The notes beneath the pieces were generated by a model. The model did not search any database and was not told the DNA's origin. It was given only the letters and a program-made list of their open reading frames with translations. A stretch of 64,000 nucleotides of DNA, from NCBI RefSeq assembly GCF_013425525.1, contig NZ_JACCKA010000055.1, positions 18,838 through 82,837 of the forward strand, written 5' to 3'. The position numbers and the translations under genes were made by a program. Within the stretch, counting starts at the first letter, position 1. Each line of letters opens with the position of its first letter. Below, one piece after another: positions 9,095-18,282 of the stretch. The stretch is from Luteimonas salinisoli. GTDB taxonomy: Bacteria; Pseudomonadota; Gammaproteobacteria; Xanthomonadales; Xanthomonadaceae.

Positions 9095-11086
9095 TTGCAT
9101 CGACTCCCGCCGCCCCGGCTTCGACATCCGCTGGCGATTGCCACCTGCCTGCTTGCCGCCACGACCGCCCCCTTCGCCGCCATCGCCCAGGACCACCACG
9201 CCGACGAGCACGATCACGATGCGGTCGAACTGGACGCCGTCGTCGTCCAATCCACGCGCTCGGGGCGCCGCCTCTCCGAGGAGCCGATCCGGGTCGAGGT
9301 GATCGGACAGGAGGAGATCGACGAGAAGCTGCTGATGACCCCCGGCAACATCGCCATGCTGGTCGCCGAGACCGGCGGCGTGCGGGTGCAGGTCACCTCC
9401 CCCGCGCTGGGCGCGGCGAACGTCCGCATGCAGGGCATGCGAGGGCGCTACACGCAGCTGCTGGCGGACGGGCTGCCGCTGTATGGCGGGCAGGCCTCGT
9501 CGATCGGACTGCTGCAGATCCCGCCGACCGACCTGGGCCAGGTGGAGATCATCAAGGGGGCGGCCTCGGCCCTGTACGGCCCCGCGGCGCTGGGCGGCGT
9601 CATCAACCTGATCTCGCGCCGGCCACGCGACGACCGCGAAATCGAACTCCTCCTCAATACCACCAGCCGCGACGGGCACGACGTCACCGCCTATGCCGCC
9701 GCGCCGCTGGGCGACCGCTGGAGCTACTCGCTCGTCGGCGGCTTCCACGACCAGGCACGCCAGGACCTCGACGGCGACGGCTGGATCGACATGCCGGCCT
9801 TCGACCGCTGGACGGTGCGGCCGCGGCTGTTCTGGACCTCCCCCGACGGCGGAAAGGCGCTGGTGACCTTCGGCGCGATGACCGAGGACCGCACGGGCGG
9901 CACCCTCGCCGGCGCACGGATGCCGGACGGCGCGCCATTCCCGCTGACGCAGGACACCACACGCCTGGACGCGGGCACGGTCGTCGAGCTGCCGGTGCGC
10001 GACACCGACACCCTGCACCTGCGCGCCTCGGCGATGACGACCGACCACCGGCACCGTTTCGGCACGGTGGTCGAGAACGACCGCCACGAGACCGCATTCG
10101 CCGAGGCGTCCTACGCATCGTGGGTCGGCGACACGTCCTGGCTCGCAGGCGCCGCCGTGCAGGCCGACCGCTTCCGCTCGCGCACCTTCGGCGCGTTCGA
10201 CTACCGCTACACGGTCCCTGCCCTGTTCGCCCAGGCTGAGCACGCGCTGCGCGACGACCTCACGCTCGCGGGCAGCGCCCGCTGGGACGACCACAGCGAC
10301 TACGGGCACCACGTCAGCCCGCGTCTCTCCCTGCTCTACCGCCCGGGCCGGTGGACCGTCCGCGCCTCCATGGGCAAAGGCTTCCACGCGCCGACCCCGT
10401 TCGTGGAGGAGATCGAGGCGGCGGGACTGTCGCGGCTGGAACCGCTGGCGGGGCTGGAAGCGGAGACCGCCACCACCGGCTCGCTAGACCTGGGCTACGC
10501 CGCGGGCGGGCTGGAGACCAGCGTCACCCTGTTCGCCTCGGACATCGACGACGCCGTGCGGCTGGAGCCCTTCACGTCGATCGACGGGACCGAGCGCGTG
10601 CGGCTGGTCAATGCCGCCCGGACGACCCGCACCCGCGGCAGCGAACTGCTGGTGCGCTACCGCTGGCAGGATTTCACGGTCACCGGCAGCTACGTGTACA
10701 CCGACGCCACCGAGCAGGATCCCGCCGGCACCGGCCGTCGCCGCGTGCCGTTGACGCCGCGCCACACCGCCGGGCTGGTCGCCATGTGGGAGCGGCACGG
10801 CCGCGGACGCCTCGGGCTCGAGGCGTACTACACCGGCCGCCAGCCCCTGGACGGCAACCCCTACCGCGACACCGGCCGCGCATACGTCGAACTCGGCGCG
10901 CTGGGCGAGATCACCCTCGGCAAGGTCAGCCTGTTCCTCAACCTCGAGAACATCCTCGACGTCCGACAAACCCGGCGCCACCCGATGACCCTGCCGCAGC
11001 CCGCGCCGGATGGACGGTGGACGGTGGACGCGTGGGCGCCGTCGGACGGGTTCGTGGTCAACGGCGGAGTGCGGCTCAGGTTCTAG
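9095..11086 (+). CDS. TonB-dependent outer membrane receptor
   Basis: About 663 residues. A signal sequence (ATCLLAATTAPFAAIAQ) precedes a histidine/aspartate-rich stretch, DHHADEHDHD, then the TonB-box/plug region (DAVVVQSTRSGRR.., QVEIIKGAASALYGPAALGGVINLI) and a 22-strand-type barrel ending in the aromatic-terminal VRLRF. It imports a ligand with TonB-ExbBD energy. The His-rich start suggests a metal or metal complex, as in ZnuD-like receptors, but this is inference. The start is unsure: no ATG lies in frame before the signal peptide. A TTG at 9095 fits best; a GTG at 8942 would add an odd 51-residue leader. The stop overlaps the convergent yihG stop. Confidence 0.87.
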   Translation: MHRLPPPRLRHPLAIATCLLAATTAPFAAIAQDHHADEHDHDAVELDAVVVQSTRSGRRLSEEPIRVEVIGQEEIDEKLLMTPGNIAMLVAETGGVRVQVTSPALGAANVRMQGMRGRYTQLLADGLPLYGGQASSIGLLQIPPTDLGQVEIIKGAASALYGPAALGGVINLISRRPRDDREIELLLNTTSRDGHDVTAYAAAPLGDRWSYSLVGGFHDQARQDLDGDGWIDMPAFDRWTVRPRLFWTSPDGGKALVTFGAMTEDRTGGTLAGARMPDGAPFPLTQDTTRLDAGTVVELPVRDTDTLHLRASAMTTDHRHRFGTVVENDRHETAFAEASYASWVGDTSWLAGAAVQADRFRSRTFGAFDYRYTVPALFAQAEHALRDDLTLAGSARWDDHSDYGHHVSPRLSLLYRPGRWTVRASMGKGFHAPTPFVEEIEAAGLSRLEPLAGLEAETATTGSLDLGYAAGGLETSVTLFASDIDDAVRLEPFTSIDGTERVRLVNAARTTRTRGSELLVRYRWQDFTVTGSYVYTDATEQDPAGTGRRRVPLTPRHTAGLVAMWERHGRGRLGLEAYYTGRQPLDGNPYRDTGRAYVELGALGEITLGKVSLFLNLENILDVRQTRRHPMTLPQPAPDGRWTVDAWAPSDGFVVNGGVRLRF

Positions 11087-11955
11087 ACGAGGCGCGCCAT
11101 GTCCGCGTCCTTCTCCTGCCACAAGCCGTTCATCCATCGCTGGAAGCGGACGCGGTAGGCACGGTCGTTCTGGTAGTCGCCGTGCAGCAGCTCGGCCGGG
11201 ATGGGGCGCTGGCGGACGTGCACGTGGATCGCGGGCACGCGGTCCGCCATCAGGTCCACCAGCGACGGGCGGCCCCCGGGATAGGCGATGGTGACGTCGA
11301 GGATCGCGTGCAGGCCGTCGCCCATGGCATCCAGCACGAACGCCACGCCGCCCGACTTGGGTTTGAGCAGGTGCCGGTACGGCGCGCCCTGCCGCGCGTG
11401 CTTGGCCGGCGTGAACCGCGTGCCCTCCACGAAATTCATGATCGCCACGGGGATCTCGCGGAACTTCTCGCAGGCGCGGCGAGTGCTTTCGATGTCGCGT
11501 CTGGCCAGTTCCGGCCGGCGCGCGATCTGCTTGGGCGTGTGGCGACCCATGAACGGAAAGTCCAGCGCCCACCAGGCCAACCCCAGCAGCGGCACCCAGA
11601 ACAGCTGCCGCTTCAGGAAGAAGCGCAGCAGCGGGATGCGCCGGTTGAAGACCTTCTGCAGCACCACGATATCCACCCAGCTCTGGTGATTGGCCAGCAC
11701 GAGGTAATGGCCATCCCGCTGCAGCGCCGCGTCCTCCTGCACCTGGATACGAGTACGCGAGAAGCGGTCCACCATCCAGCCGTTCGCCCCGATCCAGCTT
11801 TCCGCCACCCCCGTGAGCACGGGACTGCTGGCCTTGCGCAGGCGCTCGAACGGCAGCGCCGCCTTGACCAGGGCCACCACCAGCAGCGGCAGCACGTGCA
11901 GCACGGTGTTGGCCGCGAGCAGCAGGGACATCAGCGTCACGCGCAATGGGAGCAT
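11083..11955 (-). CDS. yihG: YihG-type lysophospholipid acyltransferase
   Basis: A 290-residue inner-membrane acyltransferase of the PlsC superfamily. Visible motifs are NHQSWVDIVVL (catalytic HX4D form), LDFPFMGRHTP, FVEGTRFTPAKH and the C-terminal signature LHGDYQNDRAYRVRFQ..LWQEKD, all close to Escherichia coli YihG, which acylates lysophosphatidic acid. A hydrophobic helix spans about residues 9-32. The ATG at 11955 gives the expected N-terminus; codons upstream to 12090 look non-coding. It is convergent with the TonB receptor. The 232-base gap to the Anbu gene holds no gene. Confidence 0.9.
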   Translation of the reverse strand: MLPLRVTLMSLLLAANTVLHVLPLLVVALVKAALPFERLRKASSPVLTGVAESWIGANGWMVDRFSRTRIQVQEDAALQRDGHYLVLANHQSWVDIVVLQKVFNRRIPLLRFFLKRQLFWVPLLGLAWWALDFPFMGRHTPKQIARRPELARRDIESTRRACEKFREIPVAIMNFVEGTRFTPAKHARQGAPYRHLLKPKSGGVAFVLDAMGDGLHAILDVTIAYPGGRPSLVDLMADRVPAIHVHVRQRPIPAELLHGDYQNDRAYRVRFQRWMNGLWQEKDADMARLV

Positions 11956-12187
11956 GGGGACAGGAAAGCCACGACGGGATGCCCATTGTCGCGGAAATCC
12001 GCCGGATCCGGTGCCCCGATCCCGGCAGCGCGCATGGAACCGCCCCCAAAACGGCGCGCGCCGCAGGCTGCGCCCGCAGGCGCGGGCCATGCACGCACAG
12101 GCGGCGCGGGCCGGCGATCCGCAGAGTCGCCGCCGAACCGGGAATCATCGGCCGGAGCGGCGCAGAAGCGCGCGCCGCGGCATCCTC

Positions 12188-12931
12188 CTACGGCGACAGC
12201 CAGTCCGGCGCCGGGATCCGCTGGTGCGCCTCGCTCAGCGCCTTCGACCAGCGCTCGCGGATCATGGCGAAGTACTCGTCGCCTTCGTCCATGCGCTGCT
12301 CCACCACGCCATCGATGCTGTCCTTGCGATAGACCAGCAGGTCCAGCGGCATGCCCACGCTCAGGTTGGAGCGCAGGGTGGAGTCCATCGAGATCAGGGC
12401 GAGCTTGACCCCTTCGATCAAGCTGGTGCCGCTGGTGATCGCGCGATCCAGCATGGGCTTGCCGTACTTGTGCTCGCCGATCTGCAGGTAAGGCGTATCG
12501 GTGGTGGCTTCGATGAAGTTGCCGGCGGCGTAGACATGGAACAGCCGCAGCGTGCGCCCGGCGATCTGCCCGCCCAGCATGATCGACACGTCGAAGCCCA
12601 CGCCCTGCTGCTTCATCGCTTCGCCGTGGGTCTTGTGCACGCGGCGCACCGCCTCGCCGACCAGGGCCGCGGCGCGGAACATGGTGGGCACGGTGTAGAT
12701 GGTTTCCACCTGGCCGGTTTCCGGGTCCGGCAGGCCCTCCTGGATCAGGTTGAGCACGGCCTGGGAGATCGCCAGGTTGCCGGCGGACAGGGTGGCGATC
12801 AGCCGCTCGCCCGGCACATGGAACTTCTGCAGCTTCGAGAAGCAGGAAATATTGTCGAACCCGGCATTGGTGCGGGTATCGCCCAGCATCACCAGGCCCT
12901 GGTCGAGCAGCAAGCCAACGCAGTAGGTCAC
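12188..12931 (-). CDS. Proteasome-like peptidase Anbu
   Basis: A 247-residue 20S-proteasome-fold protein of the Anbu family. Starting at the GTG at 12931 (GGGGAG 7 bases before it) the N-terminus reads MTYCVGLLLD, which exposes Thr2 as the Ntn nucleophile after methionine removal, as the family requires. GDTRTNAGFDNI, with the conserved Asp/Arg of the proteasome fold, and the glycine-rich ITSGTSLIEG follow. Anbu assembles into open helical or ring oligomers; its substrate is unsettled. It is the last gene of the ATP-grasp/alpha-E/transglutaminase operon, 27 bases after the transglutaminase, the classic Anbu context. Confidence 0.93.
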   Translation of the reverse strand: MTYCVGLLLDQGLVMLGDTRTNAGFDNISCFSKLQKFHVPGERLIATLSAGNLAISQAVLNLIQEGLPDPETGQVETIYTVPTMFRAAALVGEAVRRVHKTHGEAMKQQGVGFDVSIMLGGQIAGRTLRLFHVYAAGNFIEATTDTPYLQIGEHKYGKPMLDRAITSGTSLIEGVKLALISMDSTLRSNLSVGMPLDLLVYRKDSIDGVVEQRMDEGDEYFAMIRERWSKALSEAHQRIPAPDWLSP

Positions 12932-12958
12932 TCGGCATCTCCCCAAAGACCGGCAATT

Positions 12959-13774
12959 CTACTGGGTCGCCTGCACCGATTGGGTGATGTGGACATCCAC
13001 TTCCAGGGTTTCCTCGCCGCCGCCGCGGCGCATGCCGCGTACCGGCGCGGCGTCGCGGTAGTCGCGTCCGCAGGCCACGCGCACGTAGTGCTCGTCCGGA
13101 GAGACTCGGTTGGCCGGGTCGAAGCCCACCCAACCCAGGCCGTCCACGAACAGCTCGGCCCAGGCATGGCTGGCCGCGGGAAAGCCGGCTTCCATGGGAC
13201 ACAGGTAGCCGCTGACATAGCGGGCCGGGTAACCCAGGTGACGGGCGGCGGCGATCAGCACCTGGGCATGGTCCTGGCAGACCCCGGTACCGGCCTCGAA
13301 TGCCTCGCCGGCGCTGGTACAGGCGTCCGAGGTGTCGCTGACGTAGTCGACCTTGTCGCGCACGGCATTGGCCAGCCGGTGCAGCCGCTCCAGCGCCTCG
13401 CCCTCGCCCGCCGCGGCGTCCGCCAGGGCGACGATGCCCGGCGACGGCTGGGTGAGCGGGGTCGGCTTGAGGAAGAACATCGGCGGCAGCCCGCCGGCGT
13501 CGTCGCCATGCACGCCGCTGCGGTCGCTGGTGCGCACCTGCGCGTGCACGGCCAGGTGCAGTTCGCTCACCTCGCGATCGATGGCGTGGGTGGCCACCGG
13601 ATTGCCGAAGCCGTCCACGCCCGTGGGCCGCAGCACCTTGCCGTCCACCTCCACGCGCCAGGACTTCACCTTCTGGCTTTCGCTGGGCGCCGGCCACAGC
13701 CGCAGGGCCTGGACCACCAGCCAGGCGGGCTGGCCGTAGTGGTAGCGCGTGTCGTGGGCAATGGTGAGCAGCAT
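12959..13774 (-). CDS. Transglutaminase-like cysteine peptidase of the Anbu operon
   Basis: A 271-residue COG1305 protein. It has the N-terminal bacterial transglutaminase beta domain (LLTIAHDTRYHYGQPAWLVVQALRLWP) and a papain-fold core with the cysteine in GTGVCQDHAQV (about 166), histidine in SHAWAELFV and aspartate in GFDPANRVSP. The activity could be proteolysis, amide formation or cleavage of a peptide tag. Its ATG overlaps the alpha-E stop by one base (TGATG), so the two are translationally coupled. Anbu follows 27 bases on. Confidence 0.92.
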   Translation of the reverse strand: MLLTIAHDTRYHYGQPAWLVVQALRLWPAPSESQKVKSWRVEVDGKVLRPTGVDGFGNPVATHAIDREVSELHLAVHAQVRTSDRSGVHGDDAGGLPPMFFLKPTPLTQPSPGIVALADAAAGEGEALERLHRLANAVRDKVDYVSDTSDACTSAGEAFEAGTGVCQDHAQVLIAAARHLGYPARYVSGYLCPMEAGFPAASHAWAELFVDGLGWVGFDPANRVSPDEHYVRVACGRDYRDAAPVRGMRRGGGEETLEVDVHITQSVQATQ

Positions 13775-14718
13775 CAGAACAAGTGTCCCTTGGCGATCTC
13801 CGCACCCAGCGCGCTGGTGCGGTCGATGATGTCGGTGAGGTACTCGTGCAGGCCCTCCTCGATGACCCGATCGATGCTGGCGAAGCGCAGCTGCGCGTGC
13901 ATGACGTGCGCCTGGCGGCGGGCGGCGGCGGCCAGCTCCGGGTCCTGCGCCTGGATGGCATCCAGGTGCTGGGTGATCTGCTCGAAGCAAAACGCCAACG
14001 AGCGCGGAAATACCGTGCGCGAGATCAGCAGCTCGGCCACGTGCGCCGGCTGCACCCGGCCCTTGAACAACACCCGGTAGGCGCGCCGGGCGCCGACCAC
14101 CCGCAGGATCGCCAGCCACTGGTAGTAGTCCACCACGCCGCCGACGTCGGTCACCTCGGGCAGCTGCACGTGGTATTTCACGTCCAGCAGGCGCGCGGTG
14201 TTGTCGGCGCGCTCGAGGAACTGGCCGGTGCGGATGAAGTGGTAGCTGTCGCGCCGCAGCATGCCGTTCGAACACACGCCATGGAACAGGCCCACGCGCG
14301 CCTTCACCCAGTCCAGGAACTCGGCCAGGCGGTCGGCGTCCAGCGGCCCCTGGGTGAAGTCGGCGAGCTCCAGCGAGGTCTGGTTCACCGCATCCCACAT
14401 CTCGGTGGTCAGCGAGGTGCGCACCGCGCGGGCGTTGCGGCGGGCGATCTCGATGCAGTTGACGATCGAGGAAGGGTTGGCGCGCTCGAACGCCAGGAAG
14501 CGGATCACGCTGGCCTCGTCGGCCGACTCGTCCGCGGCATCGAAACTTTCCCCGCAGCCGGACGCGACGATCGCCGACTCCCATTCGCTGCTGCGATTGT
14601 CATCCACGCGCACGGCGTTCATGTGCCCGGCCACCTGCAGCAGGCGCGCCACGTAGTCTGCCCGCTCCATGTAGCGGGCCAGCCAGAACAGGCCGTCGGC
14701 GGTGCGCGCCAGCATCAT
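13774..14718 (-). CDS. Alpha-E domain protein
   Basis: A 314-residue all-helical protein of the COG2307 alpha-E family. It starts MLARTADGLFWLARYMERAD, the family's hallmark N-terminus, and carries the repeated ER/AD motif again as FLERADNTARLLDVKYH. The alpha-E family has no proven enzymatic role. It always accompanies circularly permuted ATP-grasp proteins and is thought to act with them in forming peptide-like bonds. The start overlaps the upstream ATP-grasp stop as ATGA. Two consecutive ATG codons (14718, 14715) make the exact start ambiguous by one codon. Confidence 0.92.
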   Translation of the reverse strand: MMLARTADGLFWLARYMERADYVARLLQVAGHMNAVRVDDNRSSEWESAIVASGCGESFDAADESADEASVIRFLAFERANPSSIVNCIEIARRNARAVRTSLTTEMWDAVNQTSLELADFTQGPLDADRLAEFLDWVKARVGLFHGVCSNGMLRRDSYHFIRTGQFLERADNTARLLDVKYHVQLPEVTDVGGVVDYYQWLAILRVVGARRAYRVLFKGRVQPAHVAELLISRTVFPRSLAFCFEQITQHLDAIQAQDPELAAAARRQAHVMHAQLRFASIDRVIEEGLHEYLTDIIDRTSALGAEIAKGHLF

Positions 14719-16139
14719 TGCTCCAGCACCCAGGTGTCCTTGGTGCCGCCGCCCTGGGACGAGTTCACCACCAGCGAGCCGTCGCGCAGCGCCACCCGGG
14801 TCAGTCCGCCGGGCACGACCCGCACCTTGTCGCTGCCCGACAGCACGAACGGCCGCAGGTCGACGTGCCGCGGCGCCACGCCCGATTCGACGAAGGTGGG
14901 CACGGTGGACAGCGCCAGCGTCGGCTGGGCGATGTAGGTCTCCGGCTTGGCCTTCAGCAGCGCCCGGAAATCCTCCAGCTCCTGCTTGCTGGCGTGCGGG
15001 CCGACCAACATGCCGTAGCCGCCGGAGCCGTGCACCGCCTTGACCACCAGCTCGTCCAGGTGCTCGAGCACGTATTTCAGCTCGTCGGGCTTGCTGCAGT
15101 CGTGGGTGGGTACGTTGGACAGCAGCGGCTCCTCGCCCAGGTAGAAGCGGATCATTTCCGGCACGTGCATGTACACGGCCTTGTCGTCGGCGATGCCCGC
15201 GCCCACCGCATTGGTGATGGTGAGGTTGCCGGCGCGGTTGGCGAAGTGCAGCCCGGCGGCGCCCAGCGCCGACTCCGGGCGGAACACCAGCGGGTCGAGG
15301 TAATCGTCGTCTATGCGACGATAGATGACGTCCACCCGCTCCAGCCCGGCGGTGGTGCGCATGTAGCACACGTCGTTGCGGACCAGCAAGTCGGCGCCCT
15401 CGACCAGGTCGATACCCATCTCGTCGGCCAGGAAGGCGTGCTCGTAGTAGGCGCTGTTGTGGGTGCCTGGGGTCAGCAGCACCACGGTGGGCTCGCCGTG
15501 GCAATTGGGCGGCGTCACCGAGCGCAGGGTTTCCAGCAGCTCGTCGGCGTAGTGCGCCACCGGCGCCACCCGGGCCTGGCGGAACAGGTCCGGGAACAGG
15601 CGCTGCATCACCTCGCGGTTCTCCACCATGTACGAGACGCCCGAGGGCGTGCGGCAGTTGTCCTCGAGCACGTAGTAGTCGTCCGGCCCGGTGCGCACCA
15701 TGTCGATGCCGGAGACGTGCGAATAGATCCGCCCCGGCAGGTCCAGGCCGTTCATTTCCGGCCGGAACTCGGCGTTGTGCAGGATCAGTCGCTCGGGGAT
15801 GCGACCGGCGCGGATGATGTCGCGGTCGTGGTAGACGTCGTGCAGGAACGCGTTGAGCGCCTTGGCGCGCTGTTCCAGGCCCTGCCGCAGCCGCTGCCAT
15901 TCGGCTTGGGCCAGCACCCTGGGGATCAGGTCGAAGGGAATCAGCCGCTCGGCGTCGCCGCCCTCGGTGTAGACGGCGAAGGTGATGCCGATGCGCCGGA
16001 ACAGCACCTCGGCCTCGCGGCGCTTGAGCGCCAGCTGCTCGGCCGTGGCCGACTTCAGCCAGGCGTCGATCAGCGAATACGGCGGCCGGATGGCGTCCGG
16101 CCAGCCCATTTCGTCGAAGATGGGCGGCGTACTGGGCAT
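14715..16139 (-). CDS. Circularly permuted ATP-grasp protein (COG2308)
   Basis: A 474-residue ATP-grasp-type ligase of the circularly permuted type 2 family (DUF404/DUF407). Typical segments are FDEMGW near the start, IPFDLIPRVLAQAEW, the hallmark LLTPGTHNSAYYEHAFLA, EGADLLV, VVKAVHGSGGYGMLVGP (phosphate-binding loop) and LVVNSSQGGGTKDTWVL at the C-terminus. Family logic is ATP-driven amide ligation. The ATG at 16139 is favoured over 16160 because AGGA lies 6 bases ahead. It heads the four-gene Anbu operon. The 156-base gap to the divergent DUF47 gene must hold both promoters. Confidence 0.93.
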   Translation of the reverse strand: MPSTPPIFDEMGWPDAIRPPYSLIDAWLKSATAEQLALKRREAEVLFRRIGITFAVYTEGGDAERLIPFDLIPRVLAQAEWQRLRQGLEQRAKALNAFLHDVYHDRDIIRAGRIPERLILHNAEFRPEMNGLDLPGRIYSHVSGIDMVRTGPDDYYVLEDNCRTPSGVSYMVENREVMQRLFPDLFRQARVAPVAHYADELLETLRSVTPPNCHGEPTVVLLTPGTHNSAYYEHAFLADEMGIDLVEGADLLVRNDVCYMRTTAGLERVDVIYRRIDDDYLDPLVFRPESALGAAGLHFANRAGNLTITNAVGAGIADDKAVYMHVPEMIRFYLGEEPLLSNVPTHDCSKPDELKYVLEHLDELVVKAVHGSGGYGMLVGPHASKQELEDFRALLKAKPETYIAQPTLALSTVPTFVESGVAPRHVDLRPFVLSGSDKVRVVPGGLTRVALRDGSLVVNSSQGGGTKDTWVLEQ

Positions 16140-16295
16140 CGGGATCCTGGGAGAACGCAACCCCTACCCTGACCTGCGCGGCATAAAGACGGCATGAAAA
16201 ACAGACGGAGGAATTCCATCCGCCTCCCTTTCGTCGATAATGACGCTTCGATGACGGTCGACGCGCCCGTCGGCAACCACCCCAGGGAGACCTGC

Positions 16296-16973
16296 ATGGC
16301 AAACAGCTTCGTCGCCAATCTTTTCGGTCGGTCGCCGGTGCGCCCGCTGCAGAAGCACTTCCAGCAAGCCGCCGCCTGCGCGCGCGAGCTCACGCCATTC
16401 ATGGAGGCCGTGCTGCGCGGGGACTGGGACGCCGCGACTGCCGCGCGCGACCGCATCGTCGCCACCGAGCAGTCCGCCGACGACCTGAAGAAGGACGTGC
16501 GGCTGAACCTGCCCGACAACCTGTGGATGCCGGTGGCGCGCGCGGACCTGCTCGACCTGCTGATGATCCAGGACCGGGTGGCCAATACCGCCAAGGACGT
16601 TTCGGGCATCGTGATCGGCCGGCGCATGGCCTTCCCGGCCGAGATCGGCGACGTACTGATGAAGCTGGTGCGCCGCTGCGTGGATGCGGTGGACCAGGCC
16701 GAACGCAGCGTCAACGAGCTCGGCGAGCTGTTCGAGACCGGCTTCCGCGGCGCCGAGGTGGAACTGGTGGAAGAGATGATCGACCAGCTCGACGCCATCG
16801 AGGACGACACCGACCAGCTGCAGGCCGAGGTGCGCGCCGCGCTGTTCGTGCGCGAGAAGGAGCTGCCGCCGGTGGACGTGGTGTTCATGTACCAGGCCAT
16901 CGAGTGGATCGGCGAGGTCGGCGACTACGCCCAGCGCGTGGGCAGCCGCCTGCAGCGCCTGCTGGCCCGCTGA
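16296..16973 (+). CDS. DUF47/PhoU-like Pit accessory protein
   Basis: A 225-residue TIGR00153/DUF47 protein: an all-helical PhoU-like fold with metal-binding acidic motifs (EQSADDLKKDV near 70, EEMIDQLDAIEDDTDQL near 165). Such proteins are paired with low-affinity phosphate transporters and are thought to control them. The Pit gene follows 10 bases later on the same strand. The ATG at 16296 has GGGAGA upstream; the family's usual start MxNSFVANLFGRSPVRPLQ matches this choice. Confidence 0.92.
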   Translation: MANSFVANLFGRSPVRPLQKHFQQAAACARELTPFMEAVLRGDWDAATAARDRIVATEQSADDLKKDVRLNLPDNLWMPVARADLLDLLMIQDRVANTAKDVSGIVIGRRMAFPAEIGDVLMKLVRRCVDAVDQAERSVNELGELFETGFRGAEVELVEEMIDQLDAIEDDTDQLQAEVRAALFVREKELPPVDVVFMYQAIEWIGEVGDYAQRVGSRLQRLLAR

Positions 16974-16983
16974 GGACCCGCCG

Positions 16984-18231
16984 ATGGACCAGATGACCCT
17001 CTACATCGCGCTGGCCGCGGTCTTCGGCCTGTACATGGCCTGGGCGATCGGCGCCAACGACGTGGCCAACGCGATGGCCACCTCCACCGGCGCCAAGGCG
17101 ATCAGTTTCAAGCAGGCGGTGATCATCGCTGCGGTGTTCGAGTTCGCCGGCGCGGTGCTGGCGGGCGGCAGCGTCACCTCCACGATCCGCAGCGGCATCG
17201 TCGACGCCAGCCTGCTCGCCGGCACGCCGGAGCTGATGATCTACGGCATGCTCGGCTCGCTGCTGGCCGCGGCGGTCTGGCTCAACCTGGCCTCGAGGCT
17301 GGGCTGGCCGGTGTCCACCACCCACTCCATCATCGGCGCCATCGTCGGCTTCGCCGCCGTCGGCATCGGCATGGAGGCGGTGCAGTGGGGCAAGGTCGGC
17401 CAGATCGTGATGAGCTGGGTGGTCTCGCCTGTCGTCTCCGGCGTCATCGCCTTCCTCATCTTCCGCACGGTGCAGGTGTTGATCCTCGACCGCACCGACC
17501 CGATCGAACGCGCCCGCCGGTTCGTCCCGATCTACATGCTGGTCGCCGCCTTCATGGTGGTGATGATGACGCTGATGAAGGGACTCACCCACGTCGGGCT
17601 GGACCTCACGACCGGGCAGAACCTCGCCATCGCCACCGTCATCGCGGTCGTGGTGGCGGTGGCCGGCAAGCTGATCATCGCCCGCATCCAGGTCGACCCC
17701 GCCGCCGATCGCAAATTCCGTTTCGCCACGGTCGAGCGCATCTTCGGCGTGCTGATGGTCATCACCGCCTGCTCGATGGCGTTCGCGCACGGTTCCAACG
17801 ACGTCGCCAACGCCGTGGGACCGGTGGCCGCGGTGATCTCGGTCGCGTCCACCGGACTGGTCGAGGGCCAGACCACGGTGTCGCCCTGGGTGCTGCTGCT
17901 GGGCGGTGGCGGCATCGTGCTCGGCCTGGCCACCTATGGCCGGCAGGTGATGCGCACGGTCGGCCAGAAGATCACCGCGCTGACGCCGAGCCGCGGTTTC
18001 GCCGCCGAGATGTCGGCGGCCAGCACCATCGTGCTCGCCTCCAGCACCGGCCTGCCGATCTCGACCACGCACACCCTGGTCGGCGCCGTGCTCGGCGTCG
18101 GCATGGCCCGCGGCATCTCGGCGATCAACCTCACCGTGATCCGCAACATCTTCCTGTCCTGGCTGATCACCGTTCCCGCCGGCGCGGTGCTCTCGGTGCT
18201 CTTCTTCTTCATCCTCCGCGCGGTGCTGTGA
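16984..18231 (+). CDS. pit: Inorganic phosphate transporter, Pit family
   Basis: A 415-residue inner-membrane phosphate permease. The paired signature motifs of the Pit/PHO4 family are both visible: AIGANDVANAMATSTGAKAI near the N-terminus and AHGSNDVANAVGPVAAVI near residue 270. The repeats TTHSIIGAIVGF and TTHTLVGAVLGVG form the inverted halves of the transporter. About ten membrane segments can be traced. It moves metal-phosphate with protons. It forms an operon with the DUF47 gene (10-base gap). Confidence 0.95.
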   Translation: MDQMTLYIALAAVFGLYMAWAIGANDVANAMATSTGAKAISFKQAVIIAAVFEFAGAVLAGGSVTSTIRSGIVDASLLAGTPELMIYGMLGSLLAAAVWLNLASRLGWPVSTTHSIIGAIVGFAAVGIGMEAVQWGKVGQIVMSWVVSPVVSGVIAFLIFRTVQVLILDRTDPIERARRFVPIYMLVAAFMVVMMTLMKGLTHVGLDLTTGQNLAIATVIAVVVAVAGKLIIARIQVDPAADRKFRFATVERIFGVLMVITACSMAFAHGSNDVANAVGPVAAVISVASTGLVEGQTTVSPWVLLLGGGGIVLGLATYGRQVMRTVGQKITALTPSRGFAAEMSAASTIVLASSTGLPISTTHTLVGAVLGVGMARGISAINLTVIRNIFLSWLITVPAGAVLSVLFFFILRAVL

Positions 18232-18282
18232 CCAGGAGGGTGCGACCCGCGCGCGTGGGTACGCCTGCGGCCTGGGGGCGGC

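Noticed and set aside
9000..12400. Long open frames antisense to or out of frame with the TonB receptor and yihG genes
   Set aside because: Composition-driven shadow frames in high-GC DNA with Arg/Pro/Ala-rich products and no domain motifs.
17000..18072. A 395-codon antisense frame across the Pit gene rich in His, Asp and Gly
   Set aside because: It mirrors the Pit coding frame; low-complexity product with no family motif.
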